This document shows, one piece after another, positions 36,334 through 44,158 of a DNA stretch of 64,000 bases. The translations under genes were made by a program, and so were the position numbers. Below the pieces are notes generated by a model. The model did not search any database, was not told where the DNA came from, and saw nothing but the letters and a program-made list of their open reading frames with translations. Origin of the DNA: RFSX01 sp965230215 (GTDB lineage: Bacteria; Bacteroidota; Bacteroidia; Chitinophagales; Saprospiraceae); the NCBI GenBank assembly GCA_965230215.1, contig CBDDKN010000001.1, positions 1,550,001 through 1,614,000 on the forward strand, in the 5' to 3' direction. Position 1 is the stretch's first letter; each line of letters starts with the position of its first letter.

Positions 36334-38460
36334 CTATACTTCTGCCATTTCCACATTTGCTGCAGCAATTATTTTCTCCTGTAGATTTGGAATAACAGGA
36401 GCATATTCTGCAAATACACGTGTGAATTTGGCACGACCCTGAGAAAGTGATCTCAAAGTAGAACTGTACTTATACATCTCAGCAAGAGGTACCCGTGCAC
36501 TTATCTTCTGATAATGCCCATCGGAATCCATCCCCTGAATTATAGCACGCCTCGTCTGCAAGTCACTCATTATATCACCCATATATTCATCAGGGCACAG
36601 TACAGTCACATCATATATCGGTTCTAGAAGTTGCGGCCTTGCACTCTTGAATGATGTCTTGAACACCTGAGAAGCAGCAATCATGAAGGCCATATCATTT
36701 GAATCCACGGGGTGCATTTTACCATCATAGATACAAACCCTGATGTTCTGACAATTAGAACCTGTGAGCGGTCCTTCCTCCATTTTATTCATTATGCCCT
36801 TCTTGATGGCGTTGCTGAACTTGGCATCTATCGTACCACCAACTATGCACCATAAGTATTCGAGTGTCCCGCCCCAAGGTAATTCCTCAGTTTCACGATT
36901 TCTAACAGAAAGATCAGATGGATCTGGCATGCCTTCATAATATGGCTCAATGCGCATATGTACTTCAGCAAATTGTCCTGCCCCACCCGATTGTTTCTTA
37001 TGTCTGTATGAGTCATTGGCAACCGCGGTAATCGTTTCTCGATATGGAATACGTGGTTCATCAAACTCCATACTGATACCGTTTACCTTCTCAATACGGT
37101 ATTTAATAAGATCGAGGTGCAGCTGACCCTGACCATGGAGAATGGTTTGCTTGAGATTGGCTGACTGCTCTACATGTAATGTCGGATCTTCTTCTTCGAT
37201 CTGATGCAAAGCCTTCATCAGCTTTTCCATTTCATTTTTACTCGGCGGTTTGACGGCTACTCTGATTTTGGCTAGAGGAAAGTCAATCTCCTCTATTCGG
37301 CCGTCATATGATTTTTCTGCCAGGGTATTATTTGTGTGAGAGTTTTTAAGTTTAACAGTAGCTCCGATATCACCAGCTACGAGTTCATCAACATTCGATC
37401 TGGTTTTTCCTTCAGAGACGAAAAGTTGGTTAAGCCGCTCCGTGCCCCGGTTATTGTTGTTGGTAAGATCATCCCCGGACTTGACAGTTCCAGAGTATAC
37501 CTTAAAGTAAGAAACCATACCTACCTGAGGTTCTGACATGGATTTATAAATAAACAGCGCTGCGGGACCACTGGCGTCACATGCTATCGTACCACCACCT
37601 TCCAGTTTGGCTTCAGGTCTGTCCACAGGAGAAGGGGCTATATCATTTATAAAGCCCATTATTCTACCGCTTCCCATATTTTTGGTAGAAGAGCAACAGA
37701 ATATTGGATAGATCTGCTGGTTGGCTAATGCTATCGTAAGACCCTGAGCCAATTCTTCTTCGTTAAGTGTGCCTTCATCGAAGAATTTCTCCATAAGGCC
37801 TTCATCATTCTCGGCTGCAGCTTCAACAAGAAGATTGTGCATCTCCTGAGCTTTTTGCATTTCGGCTTCTGGAATATCTTGCTTTTCCGGCTTGCCGCCA
37901 TCTTCAGGAAATACATACATGGTCATGCGCAGGGCATCAACAATCTTATTGAATCCTGTGCCTTGGTTGAGTGGATACTGAACCTGAACAGCTTTGTTGC
38001 CGAATCTGGCCTTAATCTGATCGACAGCCTTATCAAAGTCAGACTTATCATGGTCTACCTGGTTTACAACAAATATGGCAGGCGTATGAAATTTCTGAAC
38101 GTATTCCCATACCAATTCGGTACTGACCTCAACACCCTGGGAGGCATTGATTAACAACAAAGCCGTGTCAGCAACTTTTAGCGAGGAAACAACTTCCCCT
38201 GCAAAATCATCCAGACCAGGTGTATCAATGATATTGATCTTGGAATCTTTCCAAAAAGCATGCATCAAAGTACTGAAGATAGAGTTGCCACGCTCTTTTT
38301 CAATGTTGGTAAAATCCGAGACGGTGTTGCCCGATTCGATAGAGCCTCTTCGGGAGATGGAACCTGCTTCAAAAAGCATGGTCTCCGCAAAGGTTGTCTT
38401 GCCACAACCTGAATGCCCGAGGAGGCTTATGTTTCTTATATTTTTGGAAACTACTGACAT
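36334..38460 (-). CDS. fusA: EF-G-like translational GTPase (FusA2 type)
   Basis: Starting at ATG 38460 the protein has 708 residues (MSVVSKNIRNISLLGHSGCGKTTF). A longer frame to 38517 would add 19 residues of unlikely hydrophobic-aromatic leader. G motifs: G1 GHSGCGKTT (about 15-23), G3 DTPGLDD, G4 NQVD (usually NKVD). EF-G domains II-V follow, including the domain IV region PYRETITAVANDSYRHKKQSGGAGQFAEV and the domain V GHYQKISARVPLAEM. The G1 form GHSGxGKTT rather than GHIDAGKTT, and the absence of rpsL/rpsG/tuf neighbours, point to the FusA2/EF-G-like subgroup rather than the housekeeping factor. Its exact role (ribosome rescue, stress or tetracycline-type protection) is not established for this subgroup. 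Confidence 0.87.
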   Translation of the reverse strand: MSVVSKNIRNISLLGHSGCGKTTFAETMLFEAGSISRRGSIESGNTVSDFTNIEKERGNSIFSTLMHAFWKDSKINIIDTPGLDDFAGEVVSSLKVADTALLLINASQGVEVSTELVWEYVQKFHTPAIFVVNQVDHDKSDFDKAVDQIKARFGNKAVQVQYPLNQGTGFNKIVDALRMTMYVFPEDGGKPEKQDIPEAEMQKAQEMHNLLVEAAAENDEGLMEKFFDEGTLNEEELAQGLTIALANQQIYPIFCCSSTKNMGSGRIMGFINDIAPSPVDRPEAKLEGGGTIACDASGPAALFIYKSMSEPQVGMVSYFKVYSGTVKSGDDLTNNNNRGTERLNQLFVSEGKTRSNVDELVAGDIGATVKLKNSHTNNTLAEKSYDGRIEEIDFPLAKIRVAVKPPSKNEMEKLMKALHQIEEEDPTLHVEQSANLKQTILHGQGQLHLDLIKYRIEKVNGISMEFDEPRIPYRETITAVANDSYRHKKQSGGAGQFAEVHMRIEPYYEGMPDPSDLSVRNRETEELPWGGTLEYLWCIVGGTIDAKFSNAIKKGIMNKMEEGPLTGSNCQNIRVCIYDGKMHPVDSNDMAFMIAASQVFKTSFKSARPQLLEPIYDVTVLCPDEYMGDIMSDLQTRRAIIQGMDSDGHYQKISARVPLAEMYKYSSTLRSLSQGRAKFTRVFAEYAPVIPNLQEKIIAAANVEMAEV

Positions 38461-38775
38461 AGGTAAAAAATTTTGATGATAGAATAGCGGTGAGAATGTA
38501 AAACATTCTATAAGCATCTTGAATTTAATTAAAAATTTTTGCGAAGTATAATTAATTATGTCAAAATTTAATTCTACAAATAAAGTGTTTTAAAATATTA
38601 TATTTTATCATAATATCTATTCCCTTGAAGATCTGATCAATAGAATTTATCCTGTCCAAATACAATTAATAAAAAGGCCGAACCGTTTGATTTTGGAGTA
38701 TATTTTTATTCGCCTTTTTTACATATTTTTAGAATAATAGTATGCCCTTAGATTAATAATCAAAATTTTAAGAAC
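38461..38775. other. A/T-rich divergent intergenic region
   Basis: This 315-base stretch separates fusA (minus) and the ArsC-like gene (plus). There is no coding frame of note. It contains an inverted repeat, AAAAAGGCCGAA (38671-38682) with TTCGCCTTTTTT (38709-38720), complementary apart from one bulged base. I found no perfect TAnnTTTG box for either gene. Confidence 0.6.
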
Positions 38776-39138
38776 ATGAAGACGCACCCTCGCGAAATAC
38801 TTATACTCTACAATTCTGAATCCAGTAGCGATAGAAAATTACTGGCCTATGCGGAGAGCACTGGCCTCAAGATAAAGTCATACTGCCATAGCAAATCTCC
38901 ATATACCTCAACCGCGTGGAAGTCAATTCTTGAAACACTGGATGTGCATCCAAAGAAACTGATGAACAAGGCACATCCCTACTATCAGGCCAATATCAGG
39001 GGTAAAGAATTCGATGACGAAGGCTGGTTGAGCGTTATCATGCGCAATCCGCAACTGATAAAATCTCCAATTGCACTTAAAGGACGGAAAGCTGTGGTGT
39101 GCAGTACACCTTCTGACATCTATAGATTACAACACTAG
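38776..39138 (+). CDS. ArsC/Spx-like thioredoxin-fold protein lacking the catalytic cysteine
   Basis: This 120-residue protein is recognisable as arsenate-reductase-family by its opening ILILYNSESSSDRK and closing MRNPQLIKSPIALKGRKAVVCSTPSD (compare NPxLIxRPIV..G.KAVxGRP). The position of the catalytic Cys in the usual YNPRCSKSR reads Ser (YNSESSSDR). The Arg of RPIV is also changed (KSPIAL), so a reductase reaction is not expected. It may act as a binding or regulatory protein, as Spx does, but lacks the Spx CxxC. It converges with the Fur-family gene, overlapping its stop by 4 bases. Confidence 0.78.
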   Translation: MKTHPREILILYNSESSSDRKLLAYAESTGLKIKSYCHSKSPYTSTAWKSILETLDVHPKKLMNKAHPYYQANIRGKEFDDEGWLSVIMRNPQLIKSPIALKGRKAVVCSTPSDIYRLQH

Positions 39139-39554
39139 TTGTTGCATTCGGCACAAATTCCGGAAAGCGCCAATTGGACATCCTGAAGTTTGTAATTGGC
39201 AGGCATTTTAAATTCTGGCATATTTAATTCGTCCAGACAAAAAGTCTCACCACAATTATTGCATAAAAAGTGTGGATGATCATCTGTGTGATTATGTTCC
39301 GAACAATCGTCATGACATAGTGCATACCTGCTCTCCTCACTATCCACAAGCACCTTGTGGATAATTCCAGCCTGCTCAAATCGCTTGAGTGTTCTATACA
39401 GCGTGATCCTGTCAAAACTCCCCAGAGACTCCTCCAGTTTGGAAAGATTCAGGGCTTTAGAGGTATGATTTAAGAAGATTTCCAGAACCTCATGTCTGAA
39501 TTTGGTACTCCTTAAATTATGGTTCTGTAATATGTCTTTTGATTTTTGCAACAT
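39135..39554 (-). CDS. Fur-family metalloregulator (Zur-like)
   Basis: This 139-residue protein has an N-terminal winged helix (about 10-80, with LDRITLYRTLKRFEQAGIIHKV-like recognition region at about 48-69) and a C-terminal dimerisation domain. The structural zinc site is Cys98-x2-Cys101 with Cys134-x2-Cys137, and a His-rich segment (HDDCSEHNHTDDHPHF) could hold the sensing site. It lies divergently, 49 bases from merC, a gene for a metal-ion membrane protein, so control of metal uptake is likely. Zn rather than Fe specificity is suggested by the merC neighbour and the His/Cys-rich middle, but is inferred. Confidence 0.88.
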   Translation of the reverse strand: MLQKSKDILQNHNLRSTKFRHEVLEIFLNHTSKALNLSKLEESLGSFDRITLYRTLKRFEQAGIIHKVLVDSEESRYALCHDDCSEHNHTDDHPHFLCNNCGETFCLDELNMPEFKMPANYKLQDVQLALSGICAECNN

Positions 39555-39584
39555 TGTTTCATAAAGGTAAATAAATTATATTTG
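39554..39584 (+). promoter_or_regulatory. merC promoter with full Bacteroidota consensus
   Basis: TTG (39554-39556), a 20-base spacer, then TATATTTG (39577-39584) match the -33/-7 pattern. The TTG overlaps the start codon of the divergent Fur-family gene. Confidence 0.7.
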
Positions 39585-39592
39585 TGTCACAA
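39582..39592. promoter_or_regulatory. Palindrome overlapping the merC -7 box
   Basis: TTGTG-T-CACAA is a perfect 11-base palindrome around one central base, covering the end of the -7 box and the expected transcription start. A repressor bound here would shut merC off. The adjacent Fur-family protein is the natural candidate, but the arms are short. Confidence 0.4.
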
Positions 39593-39603
39593 TCAGAAAC
39601 GCT

Positions 39604-39996
39604 TTGAAGTCTTTATTAAACCAACTTGATTTCTGGGGATTCACTACCTCTCTTTTATGCGCCATTCATTGCGCATTGCTGCCAATCTTGTTGTCGATGG
39701 GATTACTGAGCAGTTCCATGCAATGGCTTAATCATCCTTTATTCGAATTGGTTGTTTGCATCTTCACGGTCTACTTTGTCTGGCAATCACTATTAAAAGG
39801 CTATGCACGCGGCGAAGTAAGGAAATCTACCTTCTATATGGCCATTACAGGGCTTATACTGATTATAACTCACCATTTTCTTGGTTCACTGGCCACGATT
39901 GCTGTGGTATTTGGCGGACTTTTAATCGCTTTTTCACACTTTCAGAAATTATATCTGATAAGATTTGTAAGAAAAGCTGATTCTCATGCACATTAA
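39604..39996 (+). CDS. MerC-domain membrane protein
   Basis: This 130-residue protein has four hydrophobic segments (about 10-35, 42-62, 78-96, 98-116) and the MerC signature CAIHCALLPILLSMG with two Cys (about residues 20 and 24) in the first helix. The C-terminus is His-rich (ADSHAH). MerC proteins were described as mercury transporters, but in Bacteroidota they occur beside Zur/Fur regulators and probably handle zinc or another divalent metal (inference). The frame opens with TTG at 39604; the promoter predicts a start near 39591, leaving a leader of about 13 bases. It is divergent from the Fur-family gene. Confidence 0.85.
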   Translation: MKSLLNQLDFWGFTTSLLCAIHCALLPILLSMGLLSSSMQWLNHPLFELVVCIFTVYFVWQSLLKGYARGEVRKSTFYMAITGLILIITHHFLGSLATIAVVFGGLLIAFSHFQKLYLIRFVRKADSHAH

Positions 39997-40044
39997 TCAT
40001 AACTTTATGAAACTTTTTTAGATGCTTATCTATTTGAGTAAGTA

Positions 40045-40069
40045 GTGCTTAGCACGTTTTTTTTTATCA
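40045..40069 (+). terminator. Possible weak terminator after merC
   Basis: GTGC, loop TTA, GCAC is only a 4-bp stem, but it is followed after one G by nine T. The short stem limits confidence. Confidence 0.4.
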
Positions 40070-40148
40070 CAGTTGAATTTTTGGCGCATTTTACCTTCTT
40101 CGAAAGTCTTATTTTGCCTCAGATCTTCACTTTTAAACTTTTTTTATC

Positions 40149-40475
40149 ATGAATATTTTTGTAGCAAAATTAGACTACAATACCTCTGAAGACACAGTTA
40201 GAGGCTTATTTGAAAATTACGGAACTGTAAGCTCTGTAAAAATTATTATGGACAAGTTCACAGGACGTTCCAAAGGTTACGGTTTTGTTGAGATGGACGA
40301 TGACAACGAAGCTAACGAAGCTATCAGCAATCTTAACGATTCTACAGTTGATGGCAGAAACATTGTTGTTAAAGTTGCTCAACCAAGAGAGAGAAGAGAT
40401 AACAACAGAGGAGGCGGTGGATACCGCGATAGAGGCCACGGAGGTGGCGGATTCAGAAGAGATTCAAGGTACTAA
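40149..40475 (+). CDS. Glycine-rich RRM RNA-binding protein
   Basis: This 108-residue protein has one RNA-recognition motif (residues about 1-79) with RNP2 IFVAKL at residues 3-8 and RNP1 SKGYGFVEM at about 41-49. A basic Arg/Gly tail of about 28 residues (RERRDNNRGGGGYRDRGHGGGG) follows. Such cyanobacteria-like RRM proteins are frequent in Bacteroidota and bind RNA, often under cold conditions. Target RNAs are unknown. It has a long A/T-rich leader (about 150 bases from merC) and one of the strongest terminators of the window, consistent with high expression. Confidence 0.92.
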   Translation: MNIFVAKLDYNTSEDTVRGLFENYGTVSSVKIIMDKFTGRSKGYGFVEMDDDNEANEAISNLNDSTVDGRNIVVKVAQPRERRDNNRGGGGYRDRGHGGGGFRRDSRY

Positions 40476-40497
40476 TAACTAAGAATAAATTTTGATC

Positions 40498-40524
40498 GGG
40501 GACCAATTGGTCCCCTTTTTTTTT
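40498..40524 (+). terminator. Strong terminator of the RRM gene
   Basis: GGGGACC, loop AATT, GGTCCCC followed by nine T (40516-40524). It is a textbook intrinsic terminator. Confidence 0.95.
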
Positions 40525-40546
40525 GTGCATACTACTCTGGTAATGA

Positions 40547-40577
40547 TTTGACAAGAATTAGCTTTTAAGTAATTTCG
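40547..40577 (+). promoter_or_regulatory. Promoter of the ddl operon
   Basis: TTTG (40547-40550), a 19-base spacer and TAATTTCG (40570-40577, one mismatch to TAnnTTTG). Transcription would start near 40584, only about 7 bases before the TTG start of ddl. Confidence 0.55.
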
Positions 40578-40590
40578 AAAAAAAATAGCC

Positions 40591-41682
40591 TTGAAGGAAA
40601 AAACAAAAGTGGCCATTCTTTTTGGAGGGCGTTCAACAGAACATGAAATCTCTTTGCTCTCAGCTCAAAATGTGATTCAAGCCCTGGATAAAGATTTATA
40701 TGAACCTATATTGATCGGCATTGATAAGTCTGGCAAGTGGCATTATAACAGAGATTCTCTCAAGCTGATGCATGGTGACGATGCGAGCAAAGTCGCGCTT
40801 GCCATTGAGCAAAATGCTGTATTGCTATCTCAAAACGCCAATGAGCGCAGCTTGATTCTTCAGCATTCTAATGAAACCATCACAACCATTGATGTCATCT
40901 TTCCAGTATTGCACGGCACTTATGGGGAAGACGGTTCTATTCAAGGCTTTGCCAAATTAGCAAACATTCCGTGTGTGGGTTGCAACCTTCTGGGATCTGC
41001 AATTGGCATGGATAAGGACATTATGAAAAAACTCTTGCGTGATGCCAACATAGCAGTTGCAAGATGGCACACACAGAGGGCATCAGAACCGATGCTTGAC
41101 TATGAAGAAGTATCCAGAGACTTAGGCAAGGAGCTATTCATCAAGCCAGCCAATCTGGGTTCATCCGTAGGTGTGAGCTTTGTCGATAATACCGCAGACT
41201 TTAACAAGGCCCTCCACCACGCCCTGGAATTTGACAACAAAGTGATCATCGAAGAAAAGTTGGTAGGAAGAGAAATTGAATGCGCCGTATTGGGGAATGA
41301 CCAGCCTGAAGCCTCTATACCCGGAGAAGTTATTCCCAAGAATCAGTTTTATTCTTTCGAAAGCAAATACCTTGATGAATCTGGGGCACAACTGATGATT
41401 CCCGCAGAGCTTTCAGACGAACAGATTAAGTTAATCCAAAGCGTAAGTATTGATACCTACAAAACACTCGAATGTCAAGGTATGGCCAGGGTCGACGTCT
41501 TTCTTTGCCAAGATGACAAGATCATTATCAATGAAATAAATACCATCCCAGGCTTTACCAATATCAGTATGTATCCCAAATTATGGGAGATCAGTGGCTT
41601 GGACCAGACAAGCCTAATAACGCGTCTGATTGAACTGGCGATAGAAGCCCATGGTCAACAAAACAAGCTCAGATTGAAATAG
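40591..41682 (+). CDS. ddl: D-alanine--D-alanine ligase
   Basis: This 363-residue ATP-grasp enzyme joins two D-Ala for peptidoglycan precursor synthesis in the cytoplasm. Motifs: VAILFGGRSTEHEISLLSA at the N-terminus, FPVLHGTYGEDGSIQG (about 107-122), the ATP-grasp core GSSVGVSFV and EEKLVGREIE, and the C-terminal MARVDVFL with NEINTIPGFTNISMYPKLW. The start is TTG at 40591 because no ATG lies between the promoter and the conserved beginning. It heads a run of four closely spaced genes: an unknown secreted protein (4-base gap), a hydrolase and an S10 peptidase. Confidence 0.95.
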   Translation: MKEKTKVAILFGGRSTEHEISLLSAQNVIQALDKDLYEPILIGIDKSGKWHYNRDSLKLMHGDDASKVALAIEQNAVLLSQNANERSLILQHSNETITTIDVIFPVLHGTYGEDGSIQGFAKLANIPCVGCNLLGSAIGMDKDIMKKLLRDANIAVARWHTQRASEPMLDYEEVSRDLGKELFIKPANLGSSVGVSFVDNTADFNKALHHALEFDNKVIIEEKLVGREIECAVLGNDQPEASIPGEVIPKNQFYSFESKYLDESGAQLMIPAELSDEQIKLIQSVSIDTYKTLECQGMARVDVFLCQDDKIIINEINTIPGFTNISMYPKLWEISGLDQTSLITRLIELAIEAHGQQNKLRLK

Positions 41683-41686
41683 TAAA

Positions 41687-43207
41687 ATGATGCATATTCG
41701 TACACGTTCAAATATTCACACATCAGCTCTTCATTGTTTTAAACTTACTGTGTGCATATGCCTTACATTCTTCCTAAATAAAATCAATGCCCAAACCATC
41801 AATGAAACTGTCCTTCTGGAAGATGCGAATATAAAACTGGAATTACTGTTGGCTGACAGCGCTTCAATAGCTGAGAGAGAGTGGCTTGGATTCAGACTCA
41901 GCAACAAAAGTAATAGCAACATCAATATCGTTCAACTGGAGTACAGCATAAACACTATTACTGAAGCACCAGATGGATCTAGCACCATAATTGAAGGCGC
42001 ATTTGGCAAGGGTAACAAATACAATTTGCTTGAGTATTATCATGATGCCGAAGACATGATCATGGCCGATCGCAAATTCAAATTTAATGCAGGGCAGAGT
42101 TTGGAGTTCTTCAAGTATCCAAGCAATAAGGCAGCTATCTCCATTACGTCAGACAATAATAAGACTGAAGAAATCTGTGCATTGATTGAATTAACTATCA
42201 ATTACAAGATCAATCAAACATCAACAGATTTGTATACCGAAGATGTCATGTGTACTCAGTGGACAAGAATGGATCAAGTGGACATATCCAAACTTAAAGA
42301 CAGATTCGAATTCGCAATAGAAGACAGCCATATCCAGGAACAACAAGTTTCATTTATTTCGCTGCTCACAGACTTAAAACCCGTGCTCTCTGTCATTGAC
42401 GAAGAAAAGATTGTGGATGGCATTATAGCGCGCAAGAATATTAAAAACAGCAAAGAAAGACTACTGCTTCTGAGAGCACTTCAGATAAAGAAAGCTACAG
42501 ACAATCAAAGATTAATGCAGCACTACAAATCCTGCATGCTTGATTCTGATTGCCAATGGGAAGATGATCTGCAGTTCTATTGGGATAACACACTGCTTGA
42601 ACCACTTCTGAACAGCAAACTTTATGTCAATTCAATAGCTTCAATACTCGAATTGCATTCAGAAAATTGGTCAGACGATCCCGTGACCCAACAGCAAATT
42701 TTTGATTTTCTTCAAAGCAAATTCAATATAAATCTCGAAGCACCGATTGATGAAGTCAATTTTAAAGACTGGTATCGCAACATTAAGTATCTGGCTACAT
42801 CCAGACATCCAAGTCTTTATCCATACCTGAAGTCCCTGCTTGGGGATGAACGATTTTTTCCTGTTCAGGATTGGTCGCAGATCGGCTCTCGCAAGATTAT
42901 TAAAGAAAGCGACAGAGACAAAGCCAAGACCATATACATCAGGGTCTGTGATGTGGCTTTTGTAGCCATGCTCCGCTACACAAATGAAATCAAATATACC
43001 AATGCCTTTGTCAGAAAAAAGGTGAAGCCTACCCTCTTTATCGACCCAAAATGGGAAGGAGAAAATCCACTTGCAGAGAACGCCATTCAACTAAAAAATC
43101 CCTATACTGTATTATCACCTAATTTAAAGCTCGCTGAAAAGTACTATTACATCTGTGCGGCCAACGGTGAGCATTTGAAAAAATTACTTGAAGAACATGA
43201 CCAATAA
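41687..43207 (+). CDS. Secreted protein of unknown function in the ddl operon
   Basis: This 506-residue protein has a signal peptide (hydrophobic core about residues 18-31, cleavage near INAQT). I do not recognise the family. The mature part opens with a beta-rich region (about 40-200), where WLGFRLSNKSNSNINIVQLEYSI suggests an Ig-like fold. A helical repeat-like region follows (about 210-430: KERLLLLRALQIKKATDNQ, SIASILELHSE). There are no enzyme motifs. It starts 4 bases after ddl and its stop overlaps the hydrolase ATG, so it belongs to the four-gene run. Periplasmic location is inferred. Confidence 0.75.
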   Translation: MMHIRTRSNIHTSALHCFKLTVCICLTFFLNKINAQTINETVLLEDANIKLELLLADSASIAEREWLGFRLSNKSNSNINIVQLEYSINTITEAPDGSSTIIEGAFGKGNKYNLLEYYHDAEDMIMADRKFKFNAGQSLEFFKYPSNKAAISITSDNNKTEEICALIELTINYKINQTSTDLYTEDVMCTQWTRMDQVDISKLKDRFEFAIEDSHIQEQQVSFISLLTDLKPVLSVIDEEKIVDGIIARKNIKNSKERLLLLRALQIKKATDNQRLMQHYKSCMLDSDCQWEDDLQFYWDNTLLEPLLNSKLYVNSIASILELHSENWSDDPVTQQQIFDFLQSKFNINLEAPIDEVNFKDWYRNIKYLATSRHPSLYPYLKSLLGDERFFPVQDWSQIGSRKIIKESDRDKAKTIYIRVCDVAFVAMLRYTNEIKYTNAFVRKKVKPTLFIDPKWEGENPLAENAIQLKNPYTVLSPNLKLAEKYYYICAANGEHLKKLLEEHDQ

Positions 43208-44156
43208 GATCTTTTACATATGCTTGTTCATAACACTTAGCCTGATAAGCAGTTATGCTCAAAACGAAAATGAAATCATATCTGAGGAAGTAGAAAACAA
43301 AGTGCCTGATGGCATACTCAAAGGGACATTGGTTTACAACAACAGTGATCATCCGGTTCCCCTTGTAGTGATGATATCTGGATCTGGACCTACAGACAGA
43401 GATGGCAATCAGCAAGGCATGGGTTCAGATTGCTTTAAGATGCTTGCCGATGCGCTTATTGAAAATGAGATAGCGAGTATACGATTTGACAAGCGCATGG
43501 TCGGCCAGAGTACAGAATTTACGAAACCTGCTGAAGAAACCCTGTTTGACGACCTCGCTGCAGATATCAGGGCGTGGGTCAGGAAATATGAAGCTGATCC
43601 CAGATTCTCAAGCATATTTGTGATGGGACACTCCTTAGGCGCCTTGATGGGTGCAGTAGCGATACAGGAAACAAATACGGCAGGATATCTATCGGTTGCT
43701 GGCCCTGGATTACCGCTCCATGAAACGATGATAAGACAATTGAATGACCAATCACCATTCCTCGCCAATGGCGCCAAACCTGTTCTGGATTCTCTGGCCA
43801 ACGGCCATAAAGTCAAAGAAGTACATCCTCTGCTTCAAACAATCGCACCACAGCATCTGCAGAATTACATGATATCTGTCTTCAGACAAGATCCCAGAAA
43901 AGTATATAAGTCCATCGACATCCCGGTAATAGTAATAAATGGTACAACTGATATACAGGTTAGTATCGAAGATGCCAATCTTCTTCATGATGCGGCTCCT
44001 GATTCAGAGCTGGTCATAATTGAAGGTATGAATCATGTTCTGAAGAATGCACCTGCTGACCGGATGGAGAACCTTAAAGTATATAACGATAACAGCATAC
44101 CACTTAATGATGAATTTGTTGAGGCATTTATTTCATTCATCATGGAAAACAAATAA
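43197..44156 (+). CDS. Secreted alpha/beta hydrolase (esterase-like)
   Basis: ATG 43197 gives 319 residues starting MTNKIFYICLFITLSLISSYAQ, a clean signal peptide. It overlaps the previous gene by 11 bases. The fold is a classical alpha/beta hydrolase with oxyanion segment VVMISGSGPTDRDGN, nucleophile elbow VMGHSLGALMG (Ser in GHSLG, about residue 150), acid residue near NGTTDIQVS and base His in GMNHVLKN. It therefore looks catalytically complete, unlike the T9SS hydrolase at 19-21 kb. Substrate unknown: an ester or peptide. It is followed by an S10 peptidase gene 2 bases later. Confidence 0.88.
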   Translation: MTNKIFYICLFITLSLISSYAQNENEIISEEVENKVPDGILKGTLVYNNSDHPVPLVVMISGSGPTDRDGNQQGMGSDCFKMLADALIENEIASIRFDKRMVGQSTEFTKPAEETLFDDLAADIRAWVRKYEADPRFSSIFVMGHSLGALMGAVAIQETNTAGYLSVAGPGLPLHETMIRQLNDQSPFLANGAKPVLDSLANGHKVKEVHPLLQTIAPQHLQNYMISVFRQDPRKVYKSIDIPVIVINGTTDIQVSIEDANLLHDAAPDSELVIIEGMNHVLKNAPADRMENLKVYNDNSIPLNDEFVEAFISFIMENK

Positions 44157-44158
44157 TT

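Noticed and set aside
38461..38517. N-terminal extension of the EF-G-like protein
   Set aside because: The extra 19 residues precede the universally conserved start of the G domain and have no counterpart in the family.
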